NCBI GenBank assembly: GCA_963995505.1
Contig: OZ023189.1
Location: 1,067,155-1,131,154, forward strand
Source: Hypericum androsaemum
Lineage: Eukaryota; Streptophyta; Magnoliopsida; Malpighiales; Hypericaceae
Direction of reading: 5' to 3'
DNA: 64,000 nucleotides
Shown here: positions 33,301 through 43,393 of the stretch, piece by piece
Position numbering within the stretch: the first letter of the stretch is position 1
Layout: each line of letters starts with the position of its first letter
The notes under the pieces: model-generated
The model's database searches: none
What the model was told of the DNA's origin: nothing
Seen by the model: only the letters and a program-made list of their open reading frames with translations
Program-made: the position numbers and the translations under genes

Positions 33301-36300
33301 GAAAGTGAGAACCTGTCGCAAGTCATTTCTAACTAAAATTTACTAAAAACAAAAGAGATCATGAAAGCAAAATGGAAAACTTAACTTGTTGCTAGAATCT
33401 TCAATTGTGCCTTCGGCCTCTCCAGTTATCACCTTTCTTATCTTTTTCTTCTTCGTTTCTTTCCTTTTCAATTGCCGTGTATCGTCATCGTCTGGCTCCA
33501 TAGGTATTGGATCTCCTTGGATCTTTTCCTGAGGAACCAACTTTCTCTTTTTCTGCTTTGTTCTTCCCGTTGCAACTAAATCACAGCTCCTGGTATCACA
33601 CAAATATATATCAAACATGCAAGCATTGGAACCTTTAAGGAGATACTCAAGCAACTCAAGGGAAAATTAAGGATCAAAAATAAAATAGCATCTTATAATC
33701 TTATTGCATGGTGTAAAAACCTAAATGTTGCAATTACAATGAATTCTTCTTCCTCATCTTCAAAAAATCTCCAACATGTGTACCACCTTATAAATAAAGT
33801 ATAGTTGGCAGAATAAATATTAAGCATTCTTTGTCCATATATTATCTTTTGGCACACGCAGTAGCATCACTAGGCAATTTTCCGTCTGCAGATGTAAATT
33901 CAAGTACTTGCCTCTCATCTAATTTAGCAACCATGTTTTCCCTTTCGGAGCTTGGTACATCAGCATCGACATCTTCGAATGCTTTGAAATGATGCCTTGC
34001 AATCTCAACAACAATGGCTAAAACCATAAAGGAAATAAATATTAGCAATCGAGTGACTAAAAGCAAATGATTTCTTTCAAGTCTCTTATTGATTAGTCTA
34101 CAACCTTGATAACATTATACCCCCAGCAAAAATATACTTCAAATGATCACAAAACATATCACTATAAATAAGTAGAGGGACATGTTTTTTCTAAGAATAT
34201 AAAATAACATAAAAGTATAATATTTTATCACAAATTAGACAGCATTTTAGTTAAGAAAATAAAAACTCTCAAACATTAAAAGAGCATAAAAAATGTTGTA
34301 GTAAAAAGCACGAACAATTTTGGTACTCAGAAAACCAATATCAAGGATGAAGACGTACCCTCCTCTCTCTCTTTTGCATTGATGCTAAAATCTGAAGAAT
34401 CTGTAACCATGTGTTCATCATTGTATCCAGCAATGACACCTCTATTAAGAATAATAGAATAAAGAAATACAAATCAGAAGAAGCACCTGAATCACTTAAA
34501 TAGATGGATGCAGTGGCATTCGAGAGGGCCCAAACATTAGCTGGTAGTATGATCATCTGTTAACCTTGCGATAATTATGAAACCATTTGAATTGAAGTCT
34601 TACGGTTCCGTAATCGAAATCAGAGGTGGGACAATAGCATCTATGTCGCGCAGTTCAGGCTGCTGCTTCTGAGGTTCGTTGACTAAATTGTCACCTTGAA
34701 TGTTTACCATAGGAGTACGTTCATCACTATCAAGTTTGTCCTCCAAGTCATTGCACTCTGTCCAAATAATAGAGAAATAAAGTTAAGAGTCCTGAATATG
34801 GCACCAGAATCTTGTCACTTCACTCAAACTTATAACAAGTTAACCTCACATCAATAAACCAAAAAAAATGTTAATCTCACATCAAATACTTATGAACTTC
34901 GTGGACTTCCTATTAAAATATCTTATCAAATAGGACAAACGTGTTGTCTAGAACTTTTCCAAAGCTAAGATCAAAAAGTACCAGTGCCGCAAAAATAGTG
35001 AAACCAATATTGACATCATTAAATAAAAGGTCTATTGTACGTACCCATGGAGTCCACATCAGCAACATTATGTCCAACAATGACACCTCTGTCCAACAAT
35101 GAAAGAAATAGAAATCAGAGGAAGCACCTGAATCACTTAAATAAATGGTACCAAATGGCTCTTAAAACAAGAAAGTTATGTCAAACATCTCAGCTCATGA
35201 TCGGTAGCAAACAAAATATTTTTATAGCCTTTAATTTAATATACTCGTTAATTCATCCGCTCATAAAAGGAGTCTTCTATAAATTCTAACAATCAAGTAT
35301 ATGAACAAAAGCTCCATGTTAAGTAATGACTTAACATTGTTATTAGTTAAGTGGATGGTAATCTTTAATTATTATTCTATTTTAATTACTATTCTTTAAG
35401 AATCACCCTCTCTTTTAATTATTATTCTTTACAAGGTCCATTAAGTATGATCATCTCTTAACCTTGCAATAATTCAGGAATTAATTTGAAATCTTACAGT
35501 TCAATATGTGATATAAGAGGTGGGTCAATAACATCCATGTTGCGTGGTTCACTCCGCTGCTCCGGAAGTTGATTGCCTAAAGTTCCACCTTGGATGTTTT
35601 TCTTTGGAGTATGTTCATTACTCACAAGTCTTTCCTCCAACATATTGTACTCTGTCCAAATCACAGAGAAACAAAGTTAAAAGGCTTGAATTTGGCATTC
35701 CCAAACTTAGACTACTTTATTTGCTAATCTTATCTCCAAGAAAAATAATCAAAGTGAAAAATGCAAGGCAGTAAAGTTAAGAAACTTATAATAAGTTAAT
35801 CTCACATCAAATATTTATGAACTACTTAAATTTGCTGTTAAAATATGTTATCAAAGAGTACAAACGTATTGCCTGGAACTTTTCCAAATCCAAGATCAAA
35901 TAATAATAGTGCCACAAAAATGTTAAAATCAATATTAACAACATTGAATAAAAGGTCTCTTGCACGTACCCATGGAGTCTGTATCTGCAACATTCTTCGT
36001 CGATTTTTCTCTACTTGGTTCAACATCACTCGTAGGACAGATGCTATGGGGCGAGAAAAAGTGAAAGAAGTTTAAAGTGGAAGTTATTATCTCATAACCA
36101 TAGAAATATAGACTTGCAAAGAATAACAAGTACCTGGTATCAATTTTATGAGCAGGATAGCAGTCTTGGCCTTGATTAGTTTTGTCGTAATAACCAACGA
36201 GATGAACTTCTGTTGGACCTACAACTGATAGCACAACATCATCTGACTCCTCGAAGTAGAGCTTCAATTTTGTAGACCCTTTTGTAATTGCCACAGGGAT

Positions 36301-36469
36301 GGGCTGGTTTTCACCAACTTTTATTTCCAGACGTATAAAGTCTGAATTCGAATAGAAGTTTGACGCCTGCAAATTAATATATTTCATTGAGAACACAATG
36401 TAGCTAAGAAATATCACCAAACAGTTTTACTTTTCTCTTCCCCGACAATCTCATTACAGTTTTCGTCAT
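32732..36469 (-). CDS. Nucleoplasmin-like (NPL) domain protein with Lys/acid-rich tail, spliced
   Basis: Exons joined by GT/AG sites and matching phase (minus, 5' to 3') are 36469-36431 (ATG; first exon least certain), 36366-36134 (NPL), 36043-35970, 35651-35498, 35088-35045, 34757-34604, 34441-34359, 34017-33908, 33752-33721 (tentative), 33589-33386, 33158-32994 and 32846-32732 (TAA). This gives about 468 codons without a stop. The NPL exon contains VAITKGSTKLKLYF, DDVVLSVVGP and VHLVGYYD, closest in style to the N-terminus of FKBP43-type immunophilins. Later exons are acidic, then strongly basic (KQKKRK, KRKETKKKKIRK, NKKAKKGK), as in nuclear histone-binding proteins. No FKBP domain, HD2-type zinc finger or other enzyme domain follows; the protein ends RIAPNKK. 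A histone chaperone role is inferred from the fold only. The usual MAFWG-like N-terminus is not seen, so the true start may lie upstream of 36469. Confidence 0.75.
33250..33296. repeat. (TA)n microsatellite in an intron of the NPL gene
   Basis: An uninterrupted TA repeat of roughly 22 units lies between the exons ending at 33386 and starting at 33158 on the minus strand. It is a likely polymorphic simple-sequence repeat. Confidence 0.97.
34359..36043 (-). repeat. Tandem intragenic duplication of two exons and their introns in the NPL gene
   Basis: Exons 35651-35498 and 34757-34604 are both 154 nt, in the same phase, and encode related peptides (each with NIQG, PPLIS and an acidic start). Exons 36043-35970, 35088-35045 and 34441-34359 share pieces: VADTDSMG/VADVDSMG, and GVIVGHN/GVIAGYN. 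Intron sequence beside them is also similar: TAAAAGGTCTCTTGCACGTACC near 35949 versus TAAAAGGTCTATTGTACGTACC near 35024. The offsets (894 and 925 bp) show a duplication of about 0.9 kb including introns. Confidence 0.85.
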
Positions 36470-37057
36470 AAATGTTAACGCTGTAAGAACAATGAGGTTA
36501 AGATAGGCTGTTTTATTTCTGGAAAAAAAAAACTTGTCCAAGGGGACAGAAGCAAGATCAACCAATACTTAACGACCCAGGAGCATGTGATTTGGAATTA
36601 TTTGGCAGGATAATGAAGCAAGATAGGCTGTGCTTTTGTACAAAACATGGCTCAAGAGGGTATATTCAAAAATTAAAATCAATCATAAGATTGATTGGTC
36701 ACGCTCCATAACAACGGCGCCTCTCATTCTCCATTCTCACTTCTTCATTCAAAAAACAAAATCACTGCTGGCCTCACTCTCTTGATCTTTAGTCCACCTG
36801 TTTCTCCCACCCTCAACGTTTCCCAATCCAAGACCGTGTTCCCCCTTCCAGCTTCTCTTTGGTCTCACGACCCTTTAACAACGATAAAAAAGTTGGTAAT
36901 GTCACGAGGACACACATCTCCAGGATATTATGGGTAAAAAAAAACCCTATTTTTTCAAAAATCTTAGTGAAATAACAAAGGAAAAAGAAGTGCATGCATG
37001 AAGAGAGTTACTCGGCTAATCCGGAGCCTCCTTGGAGGGACTTGAGACGGCAGTGTG
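36470..37057. other. Upstream flank of the NPL gene
   Basis: This should contain the promoter and leader of the NPL gene, and possibly a missing first exon. The Ser/Pro/Thr-rich plus-strand frame at 36695-36937 has no domain. The minus-strand frame at 36813-36995 is Lys/Arg-rich and could be a leader. Neither is called as a gene. Confidence 0.35.
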
Positions 37058-37185
37058 TAAGAGCCATTTCCAGGAATACTCGCCCCTTCAAGAATTAAAA
37101 GAAAAATCAGTCTCCTTTCGGCGTATAGGGATTACAAATACCAGCTCGCAAAAAAAAGAAAGAAACAGACCCCAAAAGGCCATTT
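37058..37185 (+). repeat. Direct repeat, copy 1 of 2 (partner at 39308-39440)
   Basis: Shared phrases in order are CATT.CCAGGAATACT, CCCCTTCAAGAAT, GATTACAAATACCA and AAAGAAAGAAACAGACCC. The two copies flank the fold-back element and its R1 host repeat, so a segment of host DNA was duplicated with this transposon-rich block between the copies. Confidence 0.75.
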
Positions 37186-37205
37186 CTGTCCCGAAAGAGG
37201 AGAGG

Positions 37206-37300
37206 GAACAAGTTTGTTCCTTTTGGTGGAAAAAGAAGAGCAGAGAAGAGAGAACAAGTTTGTTCCTTTTGGTGGAAAGAGAGGAGAGGAGAGGAGAAGA
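37206..37300 (+). repeat. 46-bp tandem repeat with a GAACAAGTTTGTTC core
   Basis: GAACAAGTTTGTTCC followed by TTTTGGTGGAAA occurs at 37206 and 37252, 46 bp apart, followed by a purine-rich GAGAGGAGAGGAG run. The core is a near-palindrome (GAACAA, GT, TTGTTC). No gene is assigned. Confidence 0.8.
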
Positions 37301-37619
37301 GAAAGGGAAATGCGTGTGGTCTTTGATTTCTTTGATAGAAGGTGAAAGGTTACTGCTATGCTAGTGCCGGTGGAGTAAAATCGAGTATCCAACTAGTTAA
37401 TTAATTCCCCTAAAAAAACTGGTTAATTAACTGTCTCCTTCAAAATTACTAATTAATTGACTCTACGACTTCCCACAGCCACTACTTACTCAAATTCTCT
37501 TCCCTAGATTCTAATTAATTGTCATTTCTAAAAAAATTAATTAATTGTCTATACGACTTCCCACTATTTTTAATAATTCTTATCTCTACCATTTTTTATT
37601 TTGGTGAAATTCAAGTTAA

Positions 37620-38699
37620 GAGTTTTTTTCCTAAATAGGCAGAAAATATAGATATATTTTTTAAATAGGCAAAATTTTAATATATTCTCAAAATAGGCAA
37701 AAAATTTAATTAAAAATTTTAAAAAAATTATGGAGACGACTCATAAGCGGGTCGACTCTATTTGTTTGTCACTAATTAAAATAATGCACTAGTGGAGGCG
37801 ACTTGCTTGTAGGTCGCCTCCCCTCCAGTTTTTGTTTTAAGTTTTTATAATTTCGGTCGATCGAACTCGATCGGCTTTTGGCTTCAAATAAATTTTTGAC
37901 ATCGTTACCTCTGTATTTAAAAAAGTTATAAACTATAAAGTTGTAGATATACGTCTCAGCTTTGCACAGCAACTTAAATCAACTCAATCAGAATCCGGAG
38001 TAAAAATTTGTATCTCCCAATTGAAATTAGTCGATCGAACTCGATCGGCTTTTGACTTCAAATTTATTTTTGACATCCTTGCACTTTGAATTTGTAAAAG
38101 TTATAAATTACAAAGTTGTAGATATATGTCTCAGCTTTGTACAGAAATTTGAATCATCTCAATCAGACTCCGGAGTAAGAAGCTGCAAAAATTATTTTTT
38201 CAATCGAAGTACAAGAGAAGAAAAAAAGTAATTTTTGCAACTTCTTACTCCGGAATCTGATTGAGTTGATTCAAATTTCTATACAAAGCTGAGATATATA
38301 TCTACAGCTTTGTAGTTTATAACTTTTCCAAATACGGAGTGTAACAATGTCAAAATTTTGTTTGAAGTCAAAAGCCGATCGAGTTCGATCGACTGATTTC
38401 GGTTGTGAGACACAAATTTTTACTCTGGAGTCCGATTGAATTGATTCAAATTTCTATGCAAAGCTGAGACATATATCTACAACTTTATAGTTTATAACTT
38501 TTCCAAATACGGAGTGTAACGATATCAAAAATTTATTTGAAATCAAAAGTCGATCGAGTTCGATCGACAAAAAAAATTAAAAAAATTAGAGGGGAGGCGA
38601 CCTGTACATGGATCGTCTTCCTATTTTTTAAAATTTTAAATTAAATTTTTGCCTATTTTAAAAATATATTAAGTTTTTGTTTATTTAGGGAATATATCC
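37620..38699. mobile_element. Fold-back (MULE-like) element; each arm is a tandem dimer
   Basis: The left arm (37620-38201) and right arm (38220-38699) are imperfect inverted repeats around a loop of about 18 bp at 38202-38219. Next to the loop, GCAAAAATTATTTTTTC faces GAAAAAAAGTAATTTTTGC. Each arm contains two direct copies of a unit of about 175 bp marked by TCGATCGAACTCGATCGGCT (37858 and 38031; reversed near 38370 and 38546). There are thus four units arranged head to head in pairs. Outer ends are A+T-rich and similar (CCTAAATAGG at the left, TATTTAGGGAATATATCC at the right). Flanks show CAAGTTAA at 37612-37619 and 38700-38707, extendable to 9 bp with one mismatch, which would fit a Mutator-like (MULE) duplication. 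There is no coding capacity. Confidence 0.8.
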
Positions 38700-38707
38700 C
38701 AAGTTAA

Positions 38708-39307
38708 ATATTGTCGCTCTCTATTTAGGAACGACTTTCCTAATAATTTTTTTGCCTTAATTTAATAACTATTTAAATAAATCTAAATATCTTAACACTT
38801 GCATCATTTATTATTATTATTTCATAATGTATTATATCTGAGCATATGAAATAACTTACTTTTATTGTACCAACTACTAATTTAATATATATTATTTATT
38901 TAAAATCAAATATTGTCAAATCCTACTCTCTCTTTTTTAGAATATATTGTCAGATCTTATTTAGTTGTAAATTTCTTATAAATATCTAGATGATTTCTTT
39001 CTATATATGGCCGAGACTTTTTTCGAATAAATCAATTCCAATTCAAGAGATACGGAAAATCTGATCCAGCCACAACTAGATGATAATTTCTATACTAGCT
39101 AGTAGGCTGCGCTGAAATTGACAGTTGACGGTGGAGTGACAATACAATACTCAAAGGTACAATTGAAAATATTTGTTTCTTTACCTGTCATATTTTCTCG
39201 GTACTTCTTTTCTAGTTAAATTATTTTCTCTTTTTCCACAACTTGATCACGTCACCCGTTTAATTTGCCAAAATCGAATATAATCGAAATTCATTAATTC
39301 GATGACG
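38708..39307. repeat. R1 family copy c (right part) and A+T-rich flank
   Basis: The R1 repeat begun at 37484-37611 resumes at 38708 after the fold-back element (TATTTAGGAACGACT, ATATCTTAACACTTGCA). It continues as A+T-rich DNA with no gene. Confidence 0.55.
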
Positions 39308-39440
39308 TGCCATTCCCAGGAATACTTACCCCTTCAAGAATAAAAAAATTATAAGAAAAATAAGTTTCCAGTCGTAGAGATTACAAATACCAAAATAATA
39401 GCTCAGAATAAAGAAAGAAACAGACCCTAGAAGGGGTTTT
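39308..39440 (+). repeat. Direct repeat, copy 2 of 2 (partner at 37058-37185)
   Basis: It has the same phrases in the same order as copy 1 (CCAGGAATACTTACCCCTTC, GATTACAAATACCA, AAAGAAAGAAACAGACCC), with several substitutions. It extends to GGTTTTTTCCCGG, after which similarity is lost. Confidence 0.75.
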
Positions 39441-39514
39441 TTCCCGGTGTTACGGTACAAGTTTATTTATTAATATAGTATTACCATTGAAATTTTTTTG
39501 AAAATGGTGTCTGT

Positions 39515-39700
39515 TTTTTAGGTCGAAAAAAATTTCGACTTAGGTTACCCAGATCGAAAAAAAATTTGACCTAAGACTAAAATCGAAAAAAAAATTTGAT
39601 TTTCATTATCGAAAGAATCTTTTCGACCTGGGAACAAAATCCAAAAAAAATTCAATCTGGGACCAAAATCAAAATTTTTTTCGGCCTGGGACCAAATTTG
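39515..39700. repeat. Cluster of short palindromes on a GGTCGAAAAAAATTTCGAC theme
   Basis: Five or six successive units of about 35-45 bp contain a GATC/GTCGAAAAAAA...TTTTTCGACC-type hairpin, with spacers TTAGGTTACCCAGA, CTGGGAACAAAATC and CTGGGACCAAAATC. It looks like a tandem array of small inverted repeats rather than a gene. The shadow frames are Lys/Phe-rich only. Confidence 0.7.
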
Positions 39701-40091
39701 CATTAAATTTTTTAAAAATGGGTCCGAGTATGAAGTCGCTTCCCTTTTTTATTTTTTTTAAATACCCCTGCCACTATCACTTGTCAACAACATGGATGGA
39801 GTTTACTCGCTCTTGGATAGACTTCAATATACATTTTTATTCTTTTATTAAAATATCAAATTCGAAAATGTATGTAACTTTCTATCTATTTCAAAAATAT
39901 TCTATGGTTTCTGCCAAAAATGTAAATTTGAAAAGACCTTCATATTAATAAAATCAGAATTTTTGGGTCTCGTACCGATATACGGTTTATTAATAGCGTG
40001 TCAAATATACAAACTAACGTGAGCCACCCAAAAATTTTAAAGAACAGAAAAAAGGATAGCACGTCTATTCTAAAAAATAACAGCCCGTCTT

Positions 40092-40350
40092 CTACATGGT
40101 GCATGGTGCCAGTGGACGAGGGGCGAAGGACGACGACGGTGCCCGTGGATCACAGCGCACCCAGTGCTTGGACTCATGCTTCTCCAGCATTTCCTCCCTG
40201 GAGACCAACACCACCGACCCGAAGGACATCTTCAAGCTCTCGTTGATGGTCATCGTCACCGGGCTCGCTAATTTCCATGGGCTGGGACGATGACGTTTTG
40301 AAGGCCGAGCTCCGAGTGTGCGCGACCATGTTCGATACAGCACCTAGAGT
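40092..40350. other. G+C-rich island, possible captured or relic gene fragment
   Basis: This stretch is clearly richer in G+C than its A+T-rich surroundings. It is open on both strands: a plus frame containing TNTTDPKDIFKLSLMVIVTG and a minus frame containing PVTMTINESLKMSFGSVVLV. I do not recognise either. It may be a fragment of a host exon carried by a repeat, because R1 and fold-back material surround it. Downstream to 40790 the DNA is T-rich and intron-like, ending with GAACACTAGGGGCCTGGCC. Confidence 0.35.
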
Positions 40351-40796
40351 TGTAGGTTCTGGGTTGGAATTTGGGCTTCTGGGTTTTTTTTTCTCGATTG
40401 GTTGCTAGATATGTTTTGTTGGAATCTGAGTACCCTTTTGCCAAGCATGCTTCCTTATGGCGAAAGTTTTGATTTTTATGTCGAAGTGTGGATTGCTTTG
40501 AATGGGCGAATTGGTGTTTCTTCAGTTTTATGTCGAAGCATGTATTGTGCTTTGTTTCTTGTGTTCTTTGTTTCTTGTTCTTGGGCGGAGTCCAGAGGTT
40601 GAAGAGGAAAATAGCTTTTTATTTTTTTTCAAGGGTATTTTTGTCATTTCTATGACAAAAAATGAAAATATAACTACTGACGTCAGCAGGGGCCCTAGAG
40701 TATAATTTTGCCAAACTAGGAGATTTTTAATCAATTTTGAACACCAGGAGGTGAGTGGCGAATATGCCGAACACTAGGGGCCTGGCCTGGTAGTAA

Positions 40797-40990
40797 TTAT
40801 CCCTAATTTTTATCTCTATTATGTATTTTTATTTTGGTGAATCTCATATATCGAAGTCAAGAATCGTCATATTCTATTTAGAAGCTATGTTCCCAATAGA
40901 ATTTTTGCATTCGGGCTAAGAACTTTTAAATAAATTCAAATATCTTAACACTTGCACCTCGTTAATTTTGTACTATATATTATATTATAT
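40797..40990 (+). repeat. Dispersed A+T-rich repeat family R1, copy d
   Basis: It begins TTTTTATCTCTATTATG, has ATTTTGGTGAATCTCA where copy c has ATTTTGGTGAAATTCA, and continues with TATTTAGAAGC and ATATCTTAACACTTGCACC. It lacks the fold-back insertion present in copy c, so it shows the empty site of that insertion. Confidence 0.6.
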
Positions 40991-41286
40991 CTGATTGCAA
41001 ATCAAGTAACTTAACTTTATTGTATCGACTACTAATATATATTATATTATATTTTTCAAAATTAAATATTGTCGGATCGTACTTAATAATAAATCTCTCA
41101 ATGATTTCTTTCTAATAATAAATGCAAAAATTTTAAGTCATTATCATTTAAACCAGCTTTCATTAATAGATAAAAAACCGAGTGTTCCCTTGGTTGAAGC
41201 GGCTTCCACACAGGCCTCGCGGAGTGCTCCAACCATTGGCGAACCTTCCTGAAGACGTCGATGTTGTAGGACTGCCAGGAGCCAGT

Positions 41287-41660
41287 GTCATACCTCGCCC
41301 TTCAAGGCCAGCTAGACATACGAGGAGGTGCGAGTGAGCAGGCCTGACCAGCGGCCACAAAGGTTCCTGGCAGTAGGAAGCCAAGAGACACGATGGGAAG
41401 GTTGAATTTTTGAAAAGACACAAGAGCTGTCAGCCACTCAGCGAAAGGTTGCGACACAGCCAGCGAAGAGATGCGATGGGCTCACATCCTAGTTTTGAAG
41501 GGAGCACGAAGGAGTAAAGAGGCAGGCACCAAAGGGCACTCAAGGGCCACGAAGTGGACCATACAGCAGGCCAATTCGGCCAGATTATAAGTACCAAAGG
41601 TGCCCCCCCCCTGGACTGAGGCCTACCAGGAGGGGAGCAAGTAGAGTAGGCGAGAACTGT
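41287..41660 (+). repeat. Diverged LTR relic related to the gag-only element
   Basis: It begins GTGTCATACCTCGCCCTTC, where the gag-only LTR has GTGTCACACCTCGCACTTC. It keeps the same order of later features: GCGAAGAGATGCGATGG versus CGAAGGGATGCGAAGG, GGCCACGAA, AATTCGGCCAG versus ATTCGGCCAG, and AAAGGTGCC versus AGGGGTGCC. The right end could not be fixed. It is an old, solitary copy. Confidence 0.55.
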
Positions 41661-41767
41661 TTGGTAGGAAGGAAGTTGGTGCTGAGATTTTTGTTGTCGT
41701 CTAAAGTTGCAGTCTATCTTGTTTACTAGGTGATTTTATTTGGATCAGGATTATAATTTCTTTGGCG

Positions 41768-41860
41768 ATGGAGGAGGATTTGGAGGAGCAGCAGCGCAGA
41801 ATTAGAGAATGGTCTTGGGTTTTAGTTGGAGGTGGGAGGAAGAAGACGAAGATGAGATAA
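41768..41860 (+). other. Short ORF, 30 codons, with a coiled-coil-like start
   Basis: The frame begins MEEDLEEQQRRIREWSW and ends GRKKTKMR. The composition looks like real coding sequence (a charged helix, then Trp), as at the start of a plant protein, but there is no family match and no continuation. The surrounding TTGTTTACTAGGTG and a purine run suggest a relic first exon. Confidence 0.3.
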
Positions 41861-42600
41861 ATTTCTAAAAATTTTGGGATTGTTTTGGTAATTTACGTTG
41901 TCCACATCAAATACTACGTCAACTAATGTACGTCACCGTTTCGGAAAAGTCGTATTATGTTGACTACCATATGTCTAGTTCATTTGTATTTGGACTATGT
42001 TGTTGGTTGGCTTTCTGCTTATGAATGAAATGCAATGATTATTCCTCACGAAAAATATCACAAGGTAAGTTTAGACTTATACCTTCAACATTTAAAACAC
42101 AATGAGAAGAATACTATTAGAAAATTTATAATTAAGAGTGGCATCTTCAACTACGGCTTCCCCATTCATTCGGAACACACTACTTTTATAACATTTACAG
42201 GTGTAGGATCTCTAATATTAAGAGATTGAAACATCAACGCGCTCTCAAAATTCTTTGTAATTTTAGTTTAATGATTCTACAAATTCTTTAGCTGCCTCTT
42301 CTTAGGTCCAGTTGGTCCAAATAATAATGAAGTTGGATTTACATAAATAAATTTTGATTCAATATTTTACGAATATGAAAGACATTCTTTAGAGAGCCAT
42401 GTCTAAAATGGGTCCTGCTCGGTGAAAAAAAATCTAACTTTCCATATGAACCAACTGATGAGCACATGGTAAACTACACAGACATGGCCTCCAAAATGAC
42501 TAATCTCCCACCAGAAGACAAAAAAAATAGGCCCTAAATTAGACCTCTCTATTCTGTTTTATCAACAACAACTAATAATATCGATCCCTTAAAAAAGGCA
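41861..42600. other. No feature recognised between the relic exon and the HMG-box gene
   Basis: Mixed A+T-rich DNA with short frames only. The part next to 42622 should include the 3' UTR of the HMG-box gene. Confidence 0.4.
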
Positions 42601-42621
42601 ACCAGTCGGATGAAGCAGCTC

Positions 42622-43393
42622 TCAAGTGCCCCAGCCATCAGGGATGCACCGATCATCGTCACAGTATCTTAAATCCTGATAAGAGACTGTCAACAAGAGG
42701 AATCACAATTTGTCTCAATGAACGGGTGCATCAAACGGTTCATATACTAAACTTGGTACGTGCAGAATTAACTTTAGAACGGACACATGTGCTCATCCAA
42801 CCTGAATAAAAAAGCATACCTGATCGAACTTGCCAACTTGTGCGGAATCCGCCTCGTCGTTCACCTACAGCAACAGAAGAAGCAGTGAGGAGTCCATAAA
42901 GCAGAAAACCAACCCTGTTGAAGGCAATTGAAATTAATGAAAATGGAAGATACCCATGGCTTCACTTGTTCAACCTCTTGGATCAAAGCTTGGACGTATT
43001 CCGAGTTAACAATTTCAGCTTTCCTCTCATAAGGTTCCCTCTCCTACACCACAAACCGGCAACAGAAAATTAAGTAGAGCGGACTTCCAAGTACCAACAT
43101 CACAACATAAGCAATCGGTTCTTCTCACCTCTTTGGACATGTTCTTCCAAGTATCGAAACCTCTCCTATCAAACTCCATCCGCGCTGCCACCTCGCACTC
43201 GCTCGTAAATTCTTCCCTGAGAGCAGAATCAGACACTCAGAAAGGAACGACTCGCAAAGCGAGACAGTGTAATGCGGTATCAATACATGAAGAACCGAAA
43301 AGGCGATCTGGGTTGGCGACCAGTGCTGAAGACAAGATGGCGGTTCGGATGATTCGATGATCGAACGCCTTTGAACCGTCTAACAACGGGCAT
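42622..43393 (-). CDS. Small HMG-box protein (126 aa), five exons
   Basis: Exons on the minus strand, all with GT/AG borders and consistent phase, are 43393-43287 (ATG), 43216-43129, 43040-42954, 42864-42820 and 42675-42622 (TGA). They add up to 381 nt, or 127 codons including the stop. The protein starts MPVVRRFKG and has a basic N-terminus. One HMG box follows, from about residue 29 (PRSPFRFFMEEF) through DTWKNMSKEEREPYERKAE to about residue 85, with the W-K-x-M-S-x-E-E-R-x-P-Y signature of helices 2-3. It ends with an acidic Cys/Asp-rich tail (LRYCDDDRC). HMG-box proteins bend DNA in chromatin. This one is short, lacks the Lys-rich linkers of typical plant HMGB proteins and has an unusual box start, so I do not give a subfamily. 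The last exon has two possible acceptors; the one chosen extends the acidic tail. Confidence 0.85.

Noticed and set aside
32732..36469. NPL gene considered as an HD2-type histone deacetylase
   Set aside because: There is no C-terminal zinc finger, no HD2-type MEFWG start and no catalytic His/Asp context; the match is to the NPL fold of FKBP43-like proteins only.
36695..36937. 80-codon plus frame upstream of the NPL gene
   Set aside because: Ser/Pro/Thr-rich with no domain; it lies where the NPL gene's leader or promoter is expected.
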